A stretch of 64,000 nt of DNA from Asterochloris sp. CNOR1 (taxonomy: Eukaryota; Chlorophyta; Trebouxiophyceae; Trebouxiales; Trebouxiaceae): assembly GCA_963969365.1 (NCBI GenBank), contig OZ017752.1, forward strand, positions 3,038,001 through 3,102,000, in the 5' to 3' direction. Every line of letters starts with the position of its first letter. Within the stretch, counting starts at the first letter, position 1. A model generated the notes under the pieces. The model saw nothing but the letters and a program-made list of their open reading frames with translations, was not told the DNA's origin and did not search any database. Positions 22,578-34,362 of this stretch are shown piece after piece. The position numbers and the translations under genes are program-made.

Positions 22578-25500
22578 ATGGAGGCTTCCGGTGCAGCTGT
22601 GGGTGCAGCAGCTGCCACCATGTCCAGGAGCCTGTTGAACAAGGGGGTGCGCTTGAGAGTGACCATGTGCTGCTCTTGAAGCCTGATGTAACACACCCTC
22701 ACATGCTCATGTGTGCCATGCAGGACGACTGGCGCATTGAGACGGTGCTGGTGGAACTCCACACACTGGAGTGAGCAGCTGCCTCGATAGCCACAGCAAG
22801 CTCTTCCTCAAGCAGCACTCATCCTTCCTGCTCACAGCGCATAGCATGCTGGGTGCTGAGTGCCACCATAAGCACGCTGCTGCATCCCATCCCATCCCAT
22901 CAGTGCTTGATGTGCTGCTGCATTGCCAACCGTTTAATACCTGTGCTTGAGTGACTCAAGATGGTTCCCAACATGCTGCAGGCCGCACCGGAACCTGGAA
23001 GCGGCCCTCCAGGCAGCCCAGGAGTCCGTGGCAACCCTGCAGCTGGAAAAACTTGTTGCGATGGACTATGTCAAGCACTTTATGGACCGCTACCAAGAAT
23101 TGGAGGAGGTCAACAGGGCACTGGACACATTCAAGTGAGTGTGAGACTGTGCCTCAGGAGAGCCACACAGGCGCATGCTCTTTGGTACACTCTCTGGCGT
23201 ACAACTGGAAAGACCCGCTGCTCAAGCTGGAGGAGGTTCTGGGGCCCTTAGCTGTGTTAGTTTCAGGATCTGCTGTGCAGGGATGAGGTGCTTGTCAGGT
23301 TGGCAGGTGGGTTGGGAGCGCATTGTGCTGCTGCAAGCACTCAGGAGGTTTGGGGGCTGCGACGGTATGGATTGCCACATGATGTACCAACATGCATTTG
23401 AGAGAGGTTTTGAGCTTCCCGTGAGCAGATGTGCTCACAGAAGGCTAGAGGCTGGCATCAGGGTAAAGGGTTCAGGCTAATGCAGCCAGCGCCACTTGAC
23501 GAGGCTAAATAGCATCTTGAATGTAGAGGGAGGGTCAGGGCCTGAATGCAAGGTGCTGGCGCATGTGCTGTGGCTGATGCCTTGGCATTTGACATTGTGG
23601 TGCACCCCCACCAGTCCACTGCCCACTCCTGATGGCGTGGCCATGCTTGGCAGCTGAGCTGCACATCACCCATGCCAGCTACGCACAAGTCATCTAGTTG
23701 TTGCTTGTGGTCTCTCCTTGTCCTTGCTCATAGATGTTACATGCTTAGTGTCTTAGGATCTACACAGCCAGCACAGACGTTGCGGGCTGACACACCGCCT
23801 TAGTGCATAAACAAAATTGGGACGATACAGAGATGATCAGTATGGCCTTCACGCAGAGATGACGTGCACACATACCGCCTACGCCTGTTTGCTGGGTGTT
23901 CATTGGCTACTGACAGCAGCAGGACCAGTGCTTAGCCACCTGCTGGTGGGGGTTGTCCAAAGCTGGCTGTTGCAGCCACTTGATCTGCCATATTTGTATG
24001 TCTGCAGTCCATTCGCTGGGCTTCAGCTGCAACGAGACTTGGAACAAAGTCGACAGACCCTGCGGCGGGTGTTGGAGGACCTGAGTGCTGCACATCAGGA
24101 GATGACCAATCTGTGAGTTGCTGCAGTGCTTTGATTCACTTTCTGCTGGCAACTTCATGTGTTGTCATGTTGTGCTTGTCTTGGAAAGAGGCTACTCAGC
24201 AGCAGCCTGTGCATCATTTTGTTCTGTGTGCCGGCCTGCTGTAAGCCCCTGCAGTGCTTGTGGCGAGGCAGGCTGGCCACGCTGCTTTCGGCATGTCCCT
24301 GCAATGGCTCTGGCTGGGTATGGCGGCTCATAGGCAGCCTGCACGTCATCCTCTGCGAGCATTTCTTGGCATTTCCAAGTCAACAGCGCCATGCATGCCA
24401 GCTTGTAACAGGGCACCTGTGTGTGAGAGATAGACCTCCCTATGATGGGCTGGCAGGCGTTGATGATGCTCACTGAAGCCACATGGCAACCTGTCCTCCT
24501 TGTGTTCAAGTAGCTGATACGGAGCGCTTCATCCTGATCACCTCAGCGGATATGTTGCACCTAAGCTCAAGGCAGCACTGCAGCCACAGTCTTGTTACAG
24601 TTGAACAGAGCCTAGCACTCTGCTTGCCTCACTCCAGGTGTGTCTCTTTTGGACTGCAGGCAGCTGGAGCTGCGATCCCTGACAGCCACGAGCTCCGACC
24701 AGGCAGTCCACATTGGGCTCCTGGAGAGGCAGCTGCAGATTGCCCAGCAGCAGCAGCAAGACCTCAGCAAGGTGCTGGCAGAGTTGAAGGCCTGCATTGC
24801 CAGCCAGGCTGCCCACATCAGGATTCTGGAGCAGCAGGACAGGGTGGGCACCCGAGTGCTGGCATGCCTCAAGGCCGCCAGCGCCGGTACGGCAGACGAC
24901 ATTGAGCTGCTGCGGGAACAGCTGCAGGCTACTCAGCTGCAGCTGCATGGGACAGAGGAGCAGCTGCAGATGGCCAACAAGTTCATCAAGTACCTGCAGC
25001 GGCAGGGCCAGGAGCAGGCGATAGAGGTTATCAGCATGCTGGAGGAGGTCTGCCGAGTGAACGCCAGAGCGCAGGCAGACCTCAGGGCCAACAGCGTCCA
25101 CAAGGAAGCTCACATTGAGCTACTGACCAAACAGCTGCACGCGGCTCAGCTGCAGCTGCAGGGGACAGGGCAGACGGTAGCTAACCTCCAGCAGCAGCTG
25201 CAGGCTGCCAATGGGGCAAGTGAGAAGCAGCAGCAGGAGGGTCAGAAGCGTGTGGCTGACCTGGAGGCCAGGCTGCAAGCATCATGCGAGGCTGCCAAGG
25301 TACCTTTCGAGCAGCGGGCACACCTGGATCGAGAAGGAGCACACCTGGATCCAGAAGGAGCGGGCAGCTACCCAGCAGGTGCAGCAAGCGCAGGACGCTG
25401 CTGTCCAGCTGGAGAGGGAGGTGCAGCAGCTGCGGGGCCAGCTTGCAGCCCACAAGGGCAACCAGCATGAGGCCAACCAGCTGCGGGGGCAGCTTGCAGC

Positions 25501-28500
25501 ACTCCACGGCAAACAGCGTGAGGCCCACGAGCTGCGGGGGCAGCTGGAGGATGCCAAGGCCACCATTGTGCGCCTGACCCAGGAGATGCACGAGGGGTGA
25601 GCGCCCCCTGAGAGCGCTGGAACCGCCACTGTATGAGAGCGCAACCGCTTCATCTGCATTATCTGTCTTGTGCATACATTTCTGGATGGCTGAGCAGCAT
25701 TCCCCGCTCAGGCCCATCGCTCTGCCACTGCATGCTCGACGTCGCCATCCTGGGGCTGCCACAGGTGTCATTGCTGCTGTCGTCACTGCCGCCATCACTG
25801 CTGCCACCACATGCTGCCGGTAGGGCAAGCAAGCCATGTGGGGGTCACCCCTCAGGTCGCTGTGCTGGCACAATGCTGCCCAAAGATGCTGCAGTGGGGG
25901 AGGTGGGGGGACGGGCTGGCTGAAGTGCTCTCGAGCCCAGCTCCTCCACACCCACCGCCCTGGAGCGTACCCTGTGCTGACAAGCTGCTGGCAATGCTGC
26001 TGCAGGCAGGTGGAGGCACGCAGAGCCTCTGAGGATGCCGAGACCAGCGCAGCCCGCGCCCAGACAGAGATGGCCGCCCTGAGGAAGCAGATCCATGCCT
26101 TGGAGCAGGAGGTCAAAGAGGCCAAGGAACAACAAGCTGCAGACATCTCAGAGAGAATGCAAGTTGCTCAGGCAGCAGCAGCCAAAAGGTGAGCTGGGGA
26201 GCAATCCTTTCTGTTTTCAGGAGCAAGTGCTTTTAGCTTCAGGCCCTCTGAGGTGGTTTCATCTCTCGCCTTCTGCCTGTCCACCACAACAGCAGCTGTC
26301 TAGTTGAAAGAGAGGTTGGGCCTCTTGTGCGTAACAAACCCAGGGGTTTACTTAGGGAGGAAGACAATAAAAAGATTGTGGGAAGCCTCTGCGTGCCTGT
26401 GCTGACATTAAACAGAGCTTGTGTGGGCTGCGCACTGCTCCCCTGCCCAACAGCGTTCCACTCTGGGCAAGAAAAAATTTGCAGGCTGCTCCTGCTCTCA
26501 TGCCACAGCAGGAAGGCGGCAGCTGATCGGTGTCTGGCCAGGAGAGAGGTGTTATGTCTCTGTGTTTCATCTACCCCTTAGGAAGCAGCTACACTGCACC
26601 CAGAGAAGGATGCAGCTGCGTTTCACCTTTGGGGCTGCCAGCCTTCACCAGCAGGAAGATCACAGCCTATTACTGCTTTGGCAGGGGCGCATCAATGTGT
26701 CTGTGTGTGTGTGTCTCCCGTATCTGTCTCTCTTTTTCTCTTCCCCAAACACTGCCATGTGACCTGTGCAGGGAGCAGGAGGTAGCCAGCGCCCCTCGTG
26801 CCCAAGGCTCTGCACCAACAATGAGTGCATACACTGATGACAGCACCAGATTCGTGCCAGCTCTGAAGAGCGTGCCCGCAGCTGCTCAGGCTGTTGCAGG
26901 AGCCTCAATCAAGTGGTCAGAGCCAGCAGAAACCTCTGGTCTGTGCAATTGCTGGAGTGTATCAGCAGCATGCGTGGTGCTGGCATGCCAATGATTGCGC
27001 AAAGGTAGACGATGAGGTTTGCCAGCGCCAGGGCATCGTTGACCCGCACACACACCAGCAGGCAGCATGGTGAGAGACTAGGTCCTCCAGACTGCAGCGC
27101 AGAGTCAGCAGCACTCTCAAACGTGTGTACTGTGAGTGAAGGGGACCAGAAAGAAGGTGAGCTTGTGGGTCCTCCAGGGCCATGGCATTGCAGGTCTAGT
27201 CATCCACCTGCAGGTCTGCCATCAAGGGTGCTCCGTCTGATGTCCACCAGTGGGGCAGCAGCCTGGTGGGCTGACTTAGGTCAAGGCTGAGCTTGGTAAA
27301 GCCACCTCTGCAGAGGGGTCAGGGGTCAGGACGGGCGTCAGACTGCACATTGGGGCATTTCAGCACCAAACAGCTCAGGGTTGTCACCTGCAGCCTGGCT
27401 TGCAGGAGAGCTGACGGTGGCTGTCACACCAGACCCAGCGCAGCACCAACTGCCTGGCCAGAGGCAGCCTCCAGAGCTGCTTGTGGCGGCATGCCATAGC
27501 TTAAGCGGCCGCAATGTCAACCTGTGATTTGCGTGGGTAGTGGCTGCTCCCCCAGAATGCGCATCAGTTGCAGCTTTGCTCAAAGTGTTAACTCCTGCTG
27601 CTCACTCTCTGCCCCACTACCCTGCAGGCCCAGTGTGGAAGTGGAGACCCGCCACTCATCAAAGTCCCGAGCAGAGCGTGCAACTTTTGAGTGCCAGGGC
27701 CACACGCGGACTGCTGCCAAGTGCCAGCCCAAGGACAACCTCAAGGTGAAGGAACATATCGCCCCCCCCCTCCCCCCCACTTCCCCCCCCCCCCAGCCAT
27801 CCTGACACTAAGTGCCGCCTTCAGATGGCACACAGGTAGGGGTTTCAGTGCGCTGCCTGCACTCTGCTGCGCAGTGCTGCGCAGCAGCCACCAGCGGTGC
27901 AGTTGCCTGCTTTTGAAGTGGTGCCTTAGCGGATGGGTACGTTGCGCTGCTTGCTTTCCCTGCAAAACGCTATGCAGGAGCCACCAGCGCTTCAGTACCC
28001 TGCATGGTGACACAAAGCTGAGTGAAATGTATCCAGCCACTCACTCTGTAATGTGAAGGGTTGCGCATCAAGTCGTTGCTGGCACAGTGCATGGACGCCT
28101 GCTGCAATGCTGCCTACAGGATCCAGTTGAAGGCCTGCATGACACGGTCGTGTCTGGGGCAGAGTCCACCCAGAAGTCTGCGCATGAGTTCTCCGCCGAC
28201 AGCAAGGCACTACTTGGCAGCAAGCTGGAGGCATCCAGCTCACGGTCAAGCAGCCCCTCCGTGGCAGTCACAGCCGGCCACGTTGGCACCCTGTTTGAGG
28301 CCCCTGCACCAGGCGGGTTTCTGTTGGCTCAGCAGGCCTCAGCTGATGCGCCTGGCCCAGCAGCAGCTGGCAGCAATGCAGCAGCGCCCACGACCAGCCA
28401 AAAGCGTGAGCGTATGCTGCCTCGTTTCGGCACTGTTCAGCGTTTTGGGCATCCCTGACCATCAAGTGCATGTGGCAGCAGGCTGTGGCTGCTGGATGTC

Positions 28501-31500
28501 TGAACTGAGCAGCGTTCTCGATCTGCCAAGCTTGCTGCTTAGTTTTTTGAAAGGCTTCAACACTGGCCGCCGCCGTTGCTTGCGCCTATATCTGCAAAAA
28601 AGTGCAGTGCCACCCTGCTCTCTCCCTGGTGCAGGCGCAGGACCCAGTGCAGACAGACTGCCAGCGTCCCCTGCAAAGGCCAAGACAGAACCCTGCTGTG
28701 AGGCGGCACACCCTGCCAAGCTTCCCGCAGTCAAGCCCAGGGCTGAGGCCACAGATGCACAGCGCAGCGTTCCTCTGCTGCCGCAGCCATCTACCCCAAC
28801 CCTGGCGGAGGAGGGTCGCGCTCAGGCAAGTGCCCAGACCAGGCTCACAAGCCTCTTCTTTCTCTTCTGCTGCCTCACAGCTGCAAAGTGTCTTGAGTTC
28901 AACCCTGGAGTCCAGCATGGAGCATGGAACCCCGCGTAGCGCCACGCGCTTTTTCGCTCGGCTTGACAATGAAGTCTGGCCATTGTTCTGTGGCGTCAGC
29001 AGCACTGTCCTGCTTCTCAGACAGCAGGCAGGCTGTCTTCCTGCTTGAGGTGCAGCACTTACATTGTGCAGGGTCAAAGCAGAGGACTAGAAATGCTCGT
29101 GTTGGTAGATCAGATCCACTTCCAGACAAATCTTGTTACTTTGTGTGCAGGCGCCTCTGCAGGAAGAGCACCCTGCAAGTGAGTCTCACACATGGCAGGC
29201 ACCATCAAGTTCCATGGGTCCTGGCAAACATGGCAAGAAGGCCAGGCACGCCAAGGTGAGCATGCAAACTGCCTGTGCAGCCCTTCACTTGACTTGCATT
29301 GCAGCACATCATATCAGGTCTCCATTCAGGTGCAGCAGTGGCCCGACGGCACTGTTTCTGTTTCCGCCTGCTGCAGGAAGCAATGCTTGCGACCTGGTGA
29401 TTGATGCGCAATGCTTTTCTCATGCTAATGCCATGCCAACACCCTTTCAACAGGTTGCTGCTGGGTGCCAGCCCAGTCCCCCCAGCCGTGGGGGAATTTG
29501 GTGGGGATGAGGTTTCTTTCTGAGGCCATACTTGCTGACTGCAGGAGGTATCAAAGGCTTCTGGTGCGGGGGCCGCCCCGCAGAGCGTGACCAGCTCATC
29601 TGGTGTCAGTGCCCCCTTGCAGAGCGTGGCCAGCTCTCTCCAGCGCTCACCTTTTGAGCCTTCTGCAGAGGCAAAGAGGGTAAGGCAATGTTCTGAGCCT
29701 TTGCAGTGTGTGCATCAACTGCCTGCGCAGGCGCTCATGCTCAGGAATAACCCGCTGGTCCTATGCTCTTGCAGGGCAGAAAGGCCAGCGGCACGCCTAC
29801 TGGGCTGCCAGAGGGTGTTGTCTGTGCCAGCACAGCTGAAGAGGCCAAGTATGCCGAGAAGGTAAGGATCAATTGCTGCCTGTCCGTGCACCCAAAGCAG
29901 TTGGGGTATCGGCCAGAAGCAGCAATTGGCCATCAGCAGCACTGCAGTTGCTTAAGAGCATGCTGATAGGGGCGTCTTACTAACCACTGCTTTGAACGAG
30001 GCGTCTCAAAAACAAACAACAGGCCTCTGCAATTCTGCGCCCCCTCACAAAACACTTGAGTGCATGTTCACATCAGCAGCCAACTGGTCCCCAGGGGCTG
30101 CCTGCTGTGCACAAGCTCTGCAGAGTCATGCACACTGACAGCCCACTGTTGCCACTGCAGTTGGACGAACTAATGAACAGCAGAGAGGGCAAGTGGCTTC
30201 TGCAGCAGGGCATCACCCCCATTTCCTGGCTTGGCGGCGGCGGCTGCGCACAAGTCTACAAGTGAGTGCCCTGTACCACACTGCACTGTTGAGCAAGCTT
30301 ATAGCATGTCTGTCTTAGCTACGGAGCCTTGCGAAGCCTTAGGCTGGCCTGCTTGCCTCAGCTCTGCCCTCCTCCCACTGAATCAGCTGCGTGGGTCTGG
30401 TGCATCATAAGAAGAGCCCCTTGTGCGCTGCAGGTGCCGCAGTGCAGAATACCCAGACTTTGTTGCCGTCAAGATGTACAACCGGGCTGGTGGCTCTGTC
30501 AGCAACCTGGAGGTGGCTGTGCACGAGATCGCGACCTACAACAGCCTGGGCCATGTGGAGGGCACAGCCCACATGCTGGACCACCGCTTGGATGAAGCTG
30601 CAGGCATGGCCTGTATGGTGCAGAAGTGAGCAGGGTGTGCATGACGGCTGTCTGGACAAGTCAATGGGTGTGGTCTGCTGGGCCAGAGCAGCGCTGCGAC
30701 CAGGGCGCATGATACTGGATGGCAGGGAGCAGCGTTGTGAAGAGGGCTTGTGATGCTGGAGGAATGGGAGCAGTTTGTGGGTCAGTGTGCCCTTTGCAGG
30801 CTGCTGCATGCTGCAGCTGCTATGCTGGCAGCCGCAAGAAGCACAGCCTGCTTGGGAGCAGGGTGTGCATGACGGCTGCTTGGACGTGTGGTCTGCATGG
30901 GCCAGAGCAGTGTTGTGGCCAGGATTTGTGATGCTGGAGGGGAGGGAGCAGCGCGTGGGGCAGATCGCTGTTTGCAGGCTGCTGCATGTGGCGGCTGCTA
31001 TGCTAGCAGCCGCAGCAAGCATAGCCTGTGTGGTGCAGGTGTGATCAGGGGTGCACCAAGTGGGGCATGCACAGCACCACAGGGCTCTGGGCTGCCTGCT
31101 AAGTAAAGGCGGCTGCTTGCAAAGCCTGCACATATGGTCTGCATGGTGTAGACTATGAGAACATATAATAGGGAGTTGCACAGTAATACATTGCTGGTGG
31201 TCTATCTGCTGGACATGGGCTGTTGCAAGGACAAGGTCATATCTGCTGCCCTGTCGCTGGGGCAGGGACCAGGTGCTGCTGGGCATGGCGCCCTGCCTTT
31301 TGCATCGCCCTGTGTCACTTAATTGGTTTTGCTGCAGACTGGTCAAGCAGCGCATCTAGGTGCGGCAGAAGTCTGGCCACATGTTGACTGTACCTCAGCA
31401 TACCTTGCCGCTGGTGCAGGCTGGCCAAGGGCCAAACCCTCTCATCATACAAGTATGATGATGAGACAGCAGGCCCTTGGTTGGGCAGTCAGGTGCTGAC

Positions 31501-33658
31501 TAAGATGCCGGGAAAGGGCGGCAAGGCGCCCAAGATGGACGCCATCGTGATGGACACTGCCGTGACAGTTGCCCTGCAGCTGGCTCAGGTGGGCCCTTTA
31601 CCTGCCTGCCCAGCACTGTTGCAAGCCGTTACCCTGCAGCTGGCCCAGGTCAGCCCTTTACCTGACTGTCTGGCACTGCTGCAACCGCTGCCCTGCAGCT
31701 GGCCCATGTTAGCCCTTGTCTCTGACTGTGCAGTGCTTGTGTTGCCCGCCTGCCATGTGTCAGCAGCCAAGGGGTTCACCCAGGGGCGCGTCGAGGCAGC
31801 TGCGACTGCTGCTCTGCAGCTGGTTAGGGTGTGCCCTGCGTGCAGCCCTGCTTGCTCTCCTCGTGTGATAGTGTGAGCAGCTGAGAGATGACTGCCAGCA
31901 GTGCAATCGGGGCTCCTGCAGCTGTGTCAGGTGCAACCTCTGTCTGGCTCATCAGGCTGACATAGTGACTGCTCTCCCACAGATGGGCAGGCAGCGGGCC
32001 CACAAGACTAAGGTAGCAGGGGCTTCCTGCAGCACAGCTGCTGTGCATGGAAGTTGGTCCGGCACTTGCGCTGGTCTGTCCATAAACATCCACAAGTTGG
32101 TCTGATGGTCCTGCTCCATGCAGCGCTTTGCTGGCTGCTTGAGGCACCCTTACCTGCCCCTGCAGCTGTTGGCCCGCTTCCACAAGCAGCACTTCATCTG
32201 GGGCGATGCCAAGCTGGCCAACCTCCTGGTGGATGGCCGCGGCCCAAACGCAAAGGTCATGGCAGTGGACATTGGGAGTGGACGCTTCTCCAGTGCACCA
32301 AGTGAGCACTCAGTCAGCCTTTGAAGGCTATCGAGTGAAGCTCTGATGATTGCTATCTTGAGATGCAGTCCAGGCAGTGCCTTGGTGACCTGAAAAGGGT
32401 TTGAGCACACAGCCAGGCTTGGGGTCTGTTGCGACCACGCTGAGTCAAAGCGGTGATGGCTGCTATTGACATTCAGTCCAGGCAGCTGTGCAGACACAGG
32501 AGCTGACTTTATGGGATAGGGTACCTGCAGCTCAACAGTCGTGGATATTTTGAGTGCTTGCATGTATACAAGCCCTTACCACCAGCAAATGGCACTTCTG
32601 CTGCTCTGCATGCACCCTGTCAGCCCAGCACGAGCCATGAAGCGCGGGTGCAGGGCTGCAGACGCCCCACTGCCAGCAGGATGGACTGCCACTTCCGCAT
32701 GGCAGGGCTGCGGACCCAGCCTGCACCTGTCGCCAGCATGAGCCAGGCCTGCTCTTTTGCATGCCTGCAGCCGCCAACAGCATGTTCCACCAGGACTGCT
32801 TGGCAGCCCTGCAGCCATTTCTGCCACCATCAAACCTCACTTCTGCTCCTCTGCTTGGCTGCAGGTGCCAAGAGCAAAAGTGCCCGCCACTGCTCAGTCT
32901 GCAGGGTTGTGGGTCCCAGCCCCCGCCTGCCACTGGTATGAACTACTACTGCTTGCTTCATGCCTGCAGATGCCGCCGGGGGCACCATCGCCATTGGCAC
33001 GCTGGAGTACAGCGCGCCAGAGGTGCTGGCAGACAACGCAGAGGTCGACTGGATGAGCGCAGAAGTCTGGACCCTGGGTGTCATCATTCTGGAGCTGGTC
33101 AGCCCCATCTGGCGCGAAATGATGGACAACGTCAAAGTCGACCCCAAGACAAAGATGCCTCTGCCCGAGTCAGTGCAGCGTGTCTGCGAGAAATGGGTGA
33201 GCGCTGCTTGTCATGTTTGCAGAGTGCAGGGTGCCTTGGACTCTGTGGAGACAGCCTAGTCAGTGCACTACCCTGATGATCATGTGCAGACTGCCCATGT
33301 GCATGTGTCAGAGCTGACATCGGTCAGAGATTTGCAGAGTGCAGAGGGGCAGTCCCCATTGCACATGCTGGTGCAGCTTGGCCTGGCAAATGCAGCACAT
33401 GTACATCATTGCATGGCAGACATACATGCAGAAATCAGCTGCAGGGGCTCGGGTCCCACTGACGTGCATGCTGGTGGCCTGCAGATGGGCTCAGTTGCCG
33501 GTAGCAAGTTGACAACATGGCGGGATTAGGCTGAGATAGCGTGCCCCTCACGCGAAGTGGCTATCTATAACCTTGTGAAGCTGCTCAAGGACTGCTTCAC
33601 CTTGCCAGGGAAGCGTCCAAGTATGACAGACGTGATTGATCGCCTGGAGATGATCTGA
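22578..33658 (+). CDS. Long coiled-coil protein fused to a divergent protein kinase domain
   Basis: Exons: 22578-22646, 22724-22770, 22982-23134, 24008-24112, 24660-25299, 25355-25596, 26006-26188, 26772-26938, 27628-27745, 28120-28405, 28635-28825, 28881-28973, 29151-29255, 29545-29679, 29775-29861, 30161-30261, 30434-30625, 31420-31588, 32166-32301, 32970-33196 and 33530-33658 (TGA), about 1190 residues. Phases agree except between 26938 and 27628, where an exon is probably missing. Residues about 30-560 are heptad-rich coiled coil (Gln/Leu/Glu); about 600-880 is Ser/Pro-rich and disordered; the last 310 are a kinase. Kinase landmarks: Gly loop WLGGGGCAQVYK, VAVKMY (Lys), catalytic loop IWGDAKLANLLV (Asp and Asn kept, HRD His/Arg missing), Mg site VDIGSG, SAPEVL, and GKRPSM near the end. 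It is probably active but atypical (non-RD). Intron 25300-25354 is only 55 bases. Whether it is one gene or two is not proven, but the link 29861 to 30161 is in phase. Confidence 0.8.
27757..27800. repeat. Poly-C tract in kinase-gene intron
   Basis: A run of almost pure C (about 27762-27797) just after the exon ending at 27745; a simple-sequence tract near the donor. Confidence 0.9.
30600..31060. repeat. Exon-edge repeats after kinase exon 30434-30625
   Basis: The exon end and its donor (CCTGTATGGTGCAG AAGTGAGCAGGG) recur in the intron at about 31027-31055 (CCTGTGTGGTGCAG GTGTGATCAGGG). A larger unit of about 150-200 bp repeats: GGTGTGCATGACGGCTG, then GTGGTCTG, then GGGCCAGAGCAG, then GGGAGCAGCG, at about 30636-30735 and 30860-30957. 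Confidence 0.7.
31570..31830. repeat. Copies of the end of kinase exon 31420-31588 in the next intron
   Basis: The exon's 3' end (GCCCTGCAGCTGGCTCAG, then a GTGGGCCC donor) is followed by further copies at about 31630-31650, 31689-31708 and 31810-31828, each preceded by an AGCACTGTTGCAA or ACTGCTGC-like spacer. Spacing is about 60 bp, then about 120 bp. Confidence 0.8.
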
Positions 33659-34362
33659 CAAGTCTGCAAATGATCTTTGTATCATTGTGCAGTGAGTCCT
33701 CAATGTCTGTCACAGTTGAGAAACTTGGAAGCGCTGACTCACATGGATTTGCTTGAGTCATGGCCAACATAATGTCAAGTCCTGTTTGTTGCCAAACACC
33801 TTGCCTATGGTGTCCCTGAGCCTGGCTCAATGGTACAGCGTCACACCTGCGGGCTGCTGCTGAAAGCCTGATACTGCAAGTCCGCTGCTTGGCTGTGCTG
33901 CTGAGTACCGGCTGAGCTTGTGGACAAGCAGGGCAGTGTCTTCTGTGGTCGCTGCAGCTAAGGTCAGCTGGCAGTGGACGCCACGTGGTGAGTGCTTTGA
34001 GCAGAAGCGCCAGACACAAATGAGGGGGCATGCCCACTCGAGACAGAGTCTGTGTGACAGCCCCTCTGTCCCAGGTCAGGTGAGACACGGCAAAAGACTG
34101 CGCCAGCGCACCAGCGCCGACCTCAGGCACAGGCACAACAGCAGGCCTCAGTCCTGAGCTCATGAAGCACATGCTCACATTGCCCTGTTGGCAGGAGGGT
34201 CATGAACGTGCTCTGTGCCTGCTGCCATCTTCAGCTGCACTGCATCATGATGCAGAGGGAGATGCCGTGGCTGGCACGTCACACTCTGCATGTCAGTGAG
34301 GCTTGGGCTTTTCCCTCCAGCATGAGGCAATCCTACCTGACAATACTGAGCTTGTGAGCAGT
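33659..34362. other. Intergenic spacer
   Basis: About 700 bp between the kinase-gene stop and the start of the LRR gene. No gene, RNA or clear repeat seen; minus-strand open frames here lack splice support. Confidence 0.5.

Noticed and set aside
25610-25990. Open frames between kinase-gene exons 25596 and 26006
   Set aside because: The exons on either side join in phase and continue the coiled coil; the stretch is intron.
28826-28880. Reading straight through the 28635-28973 region as one exon
   Set aside because: The CAG/GCAAGT donor and TCACAG acceptor give phase-consistent exons, and read-through changes to a frame with an early stop.
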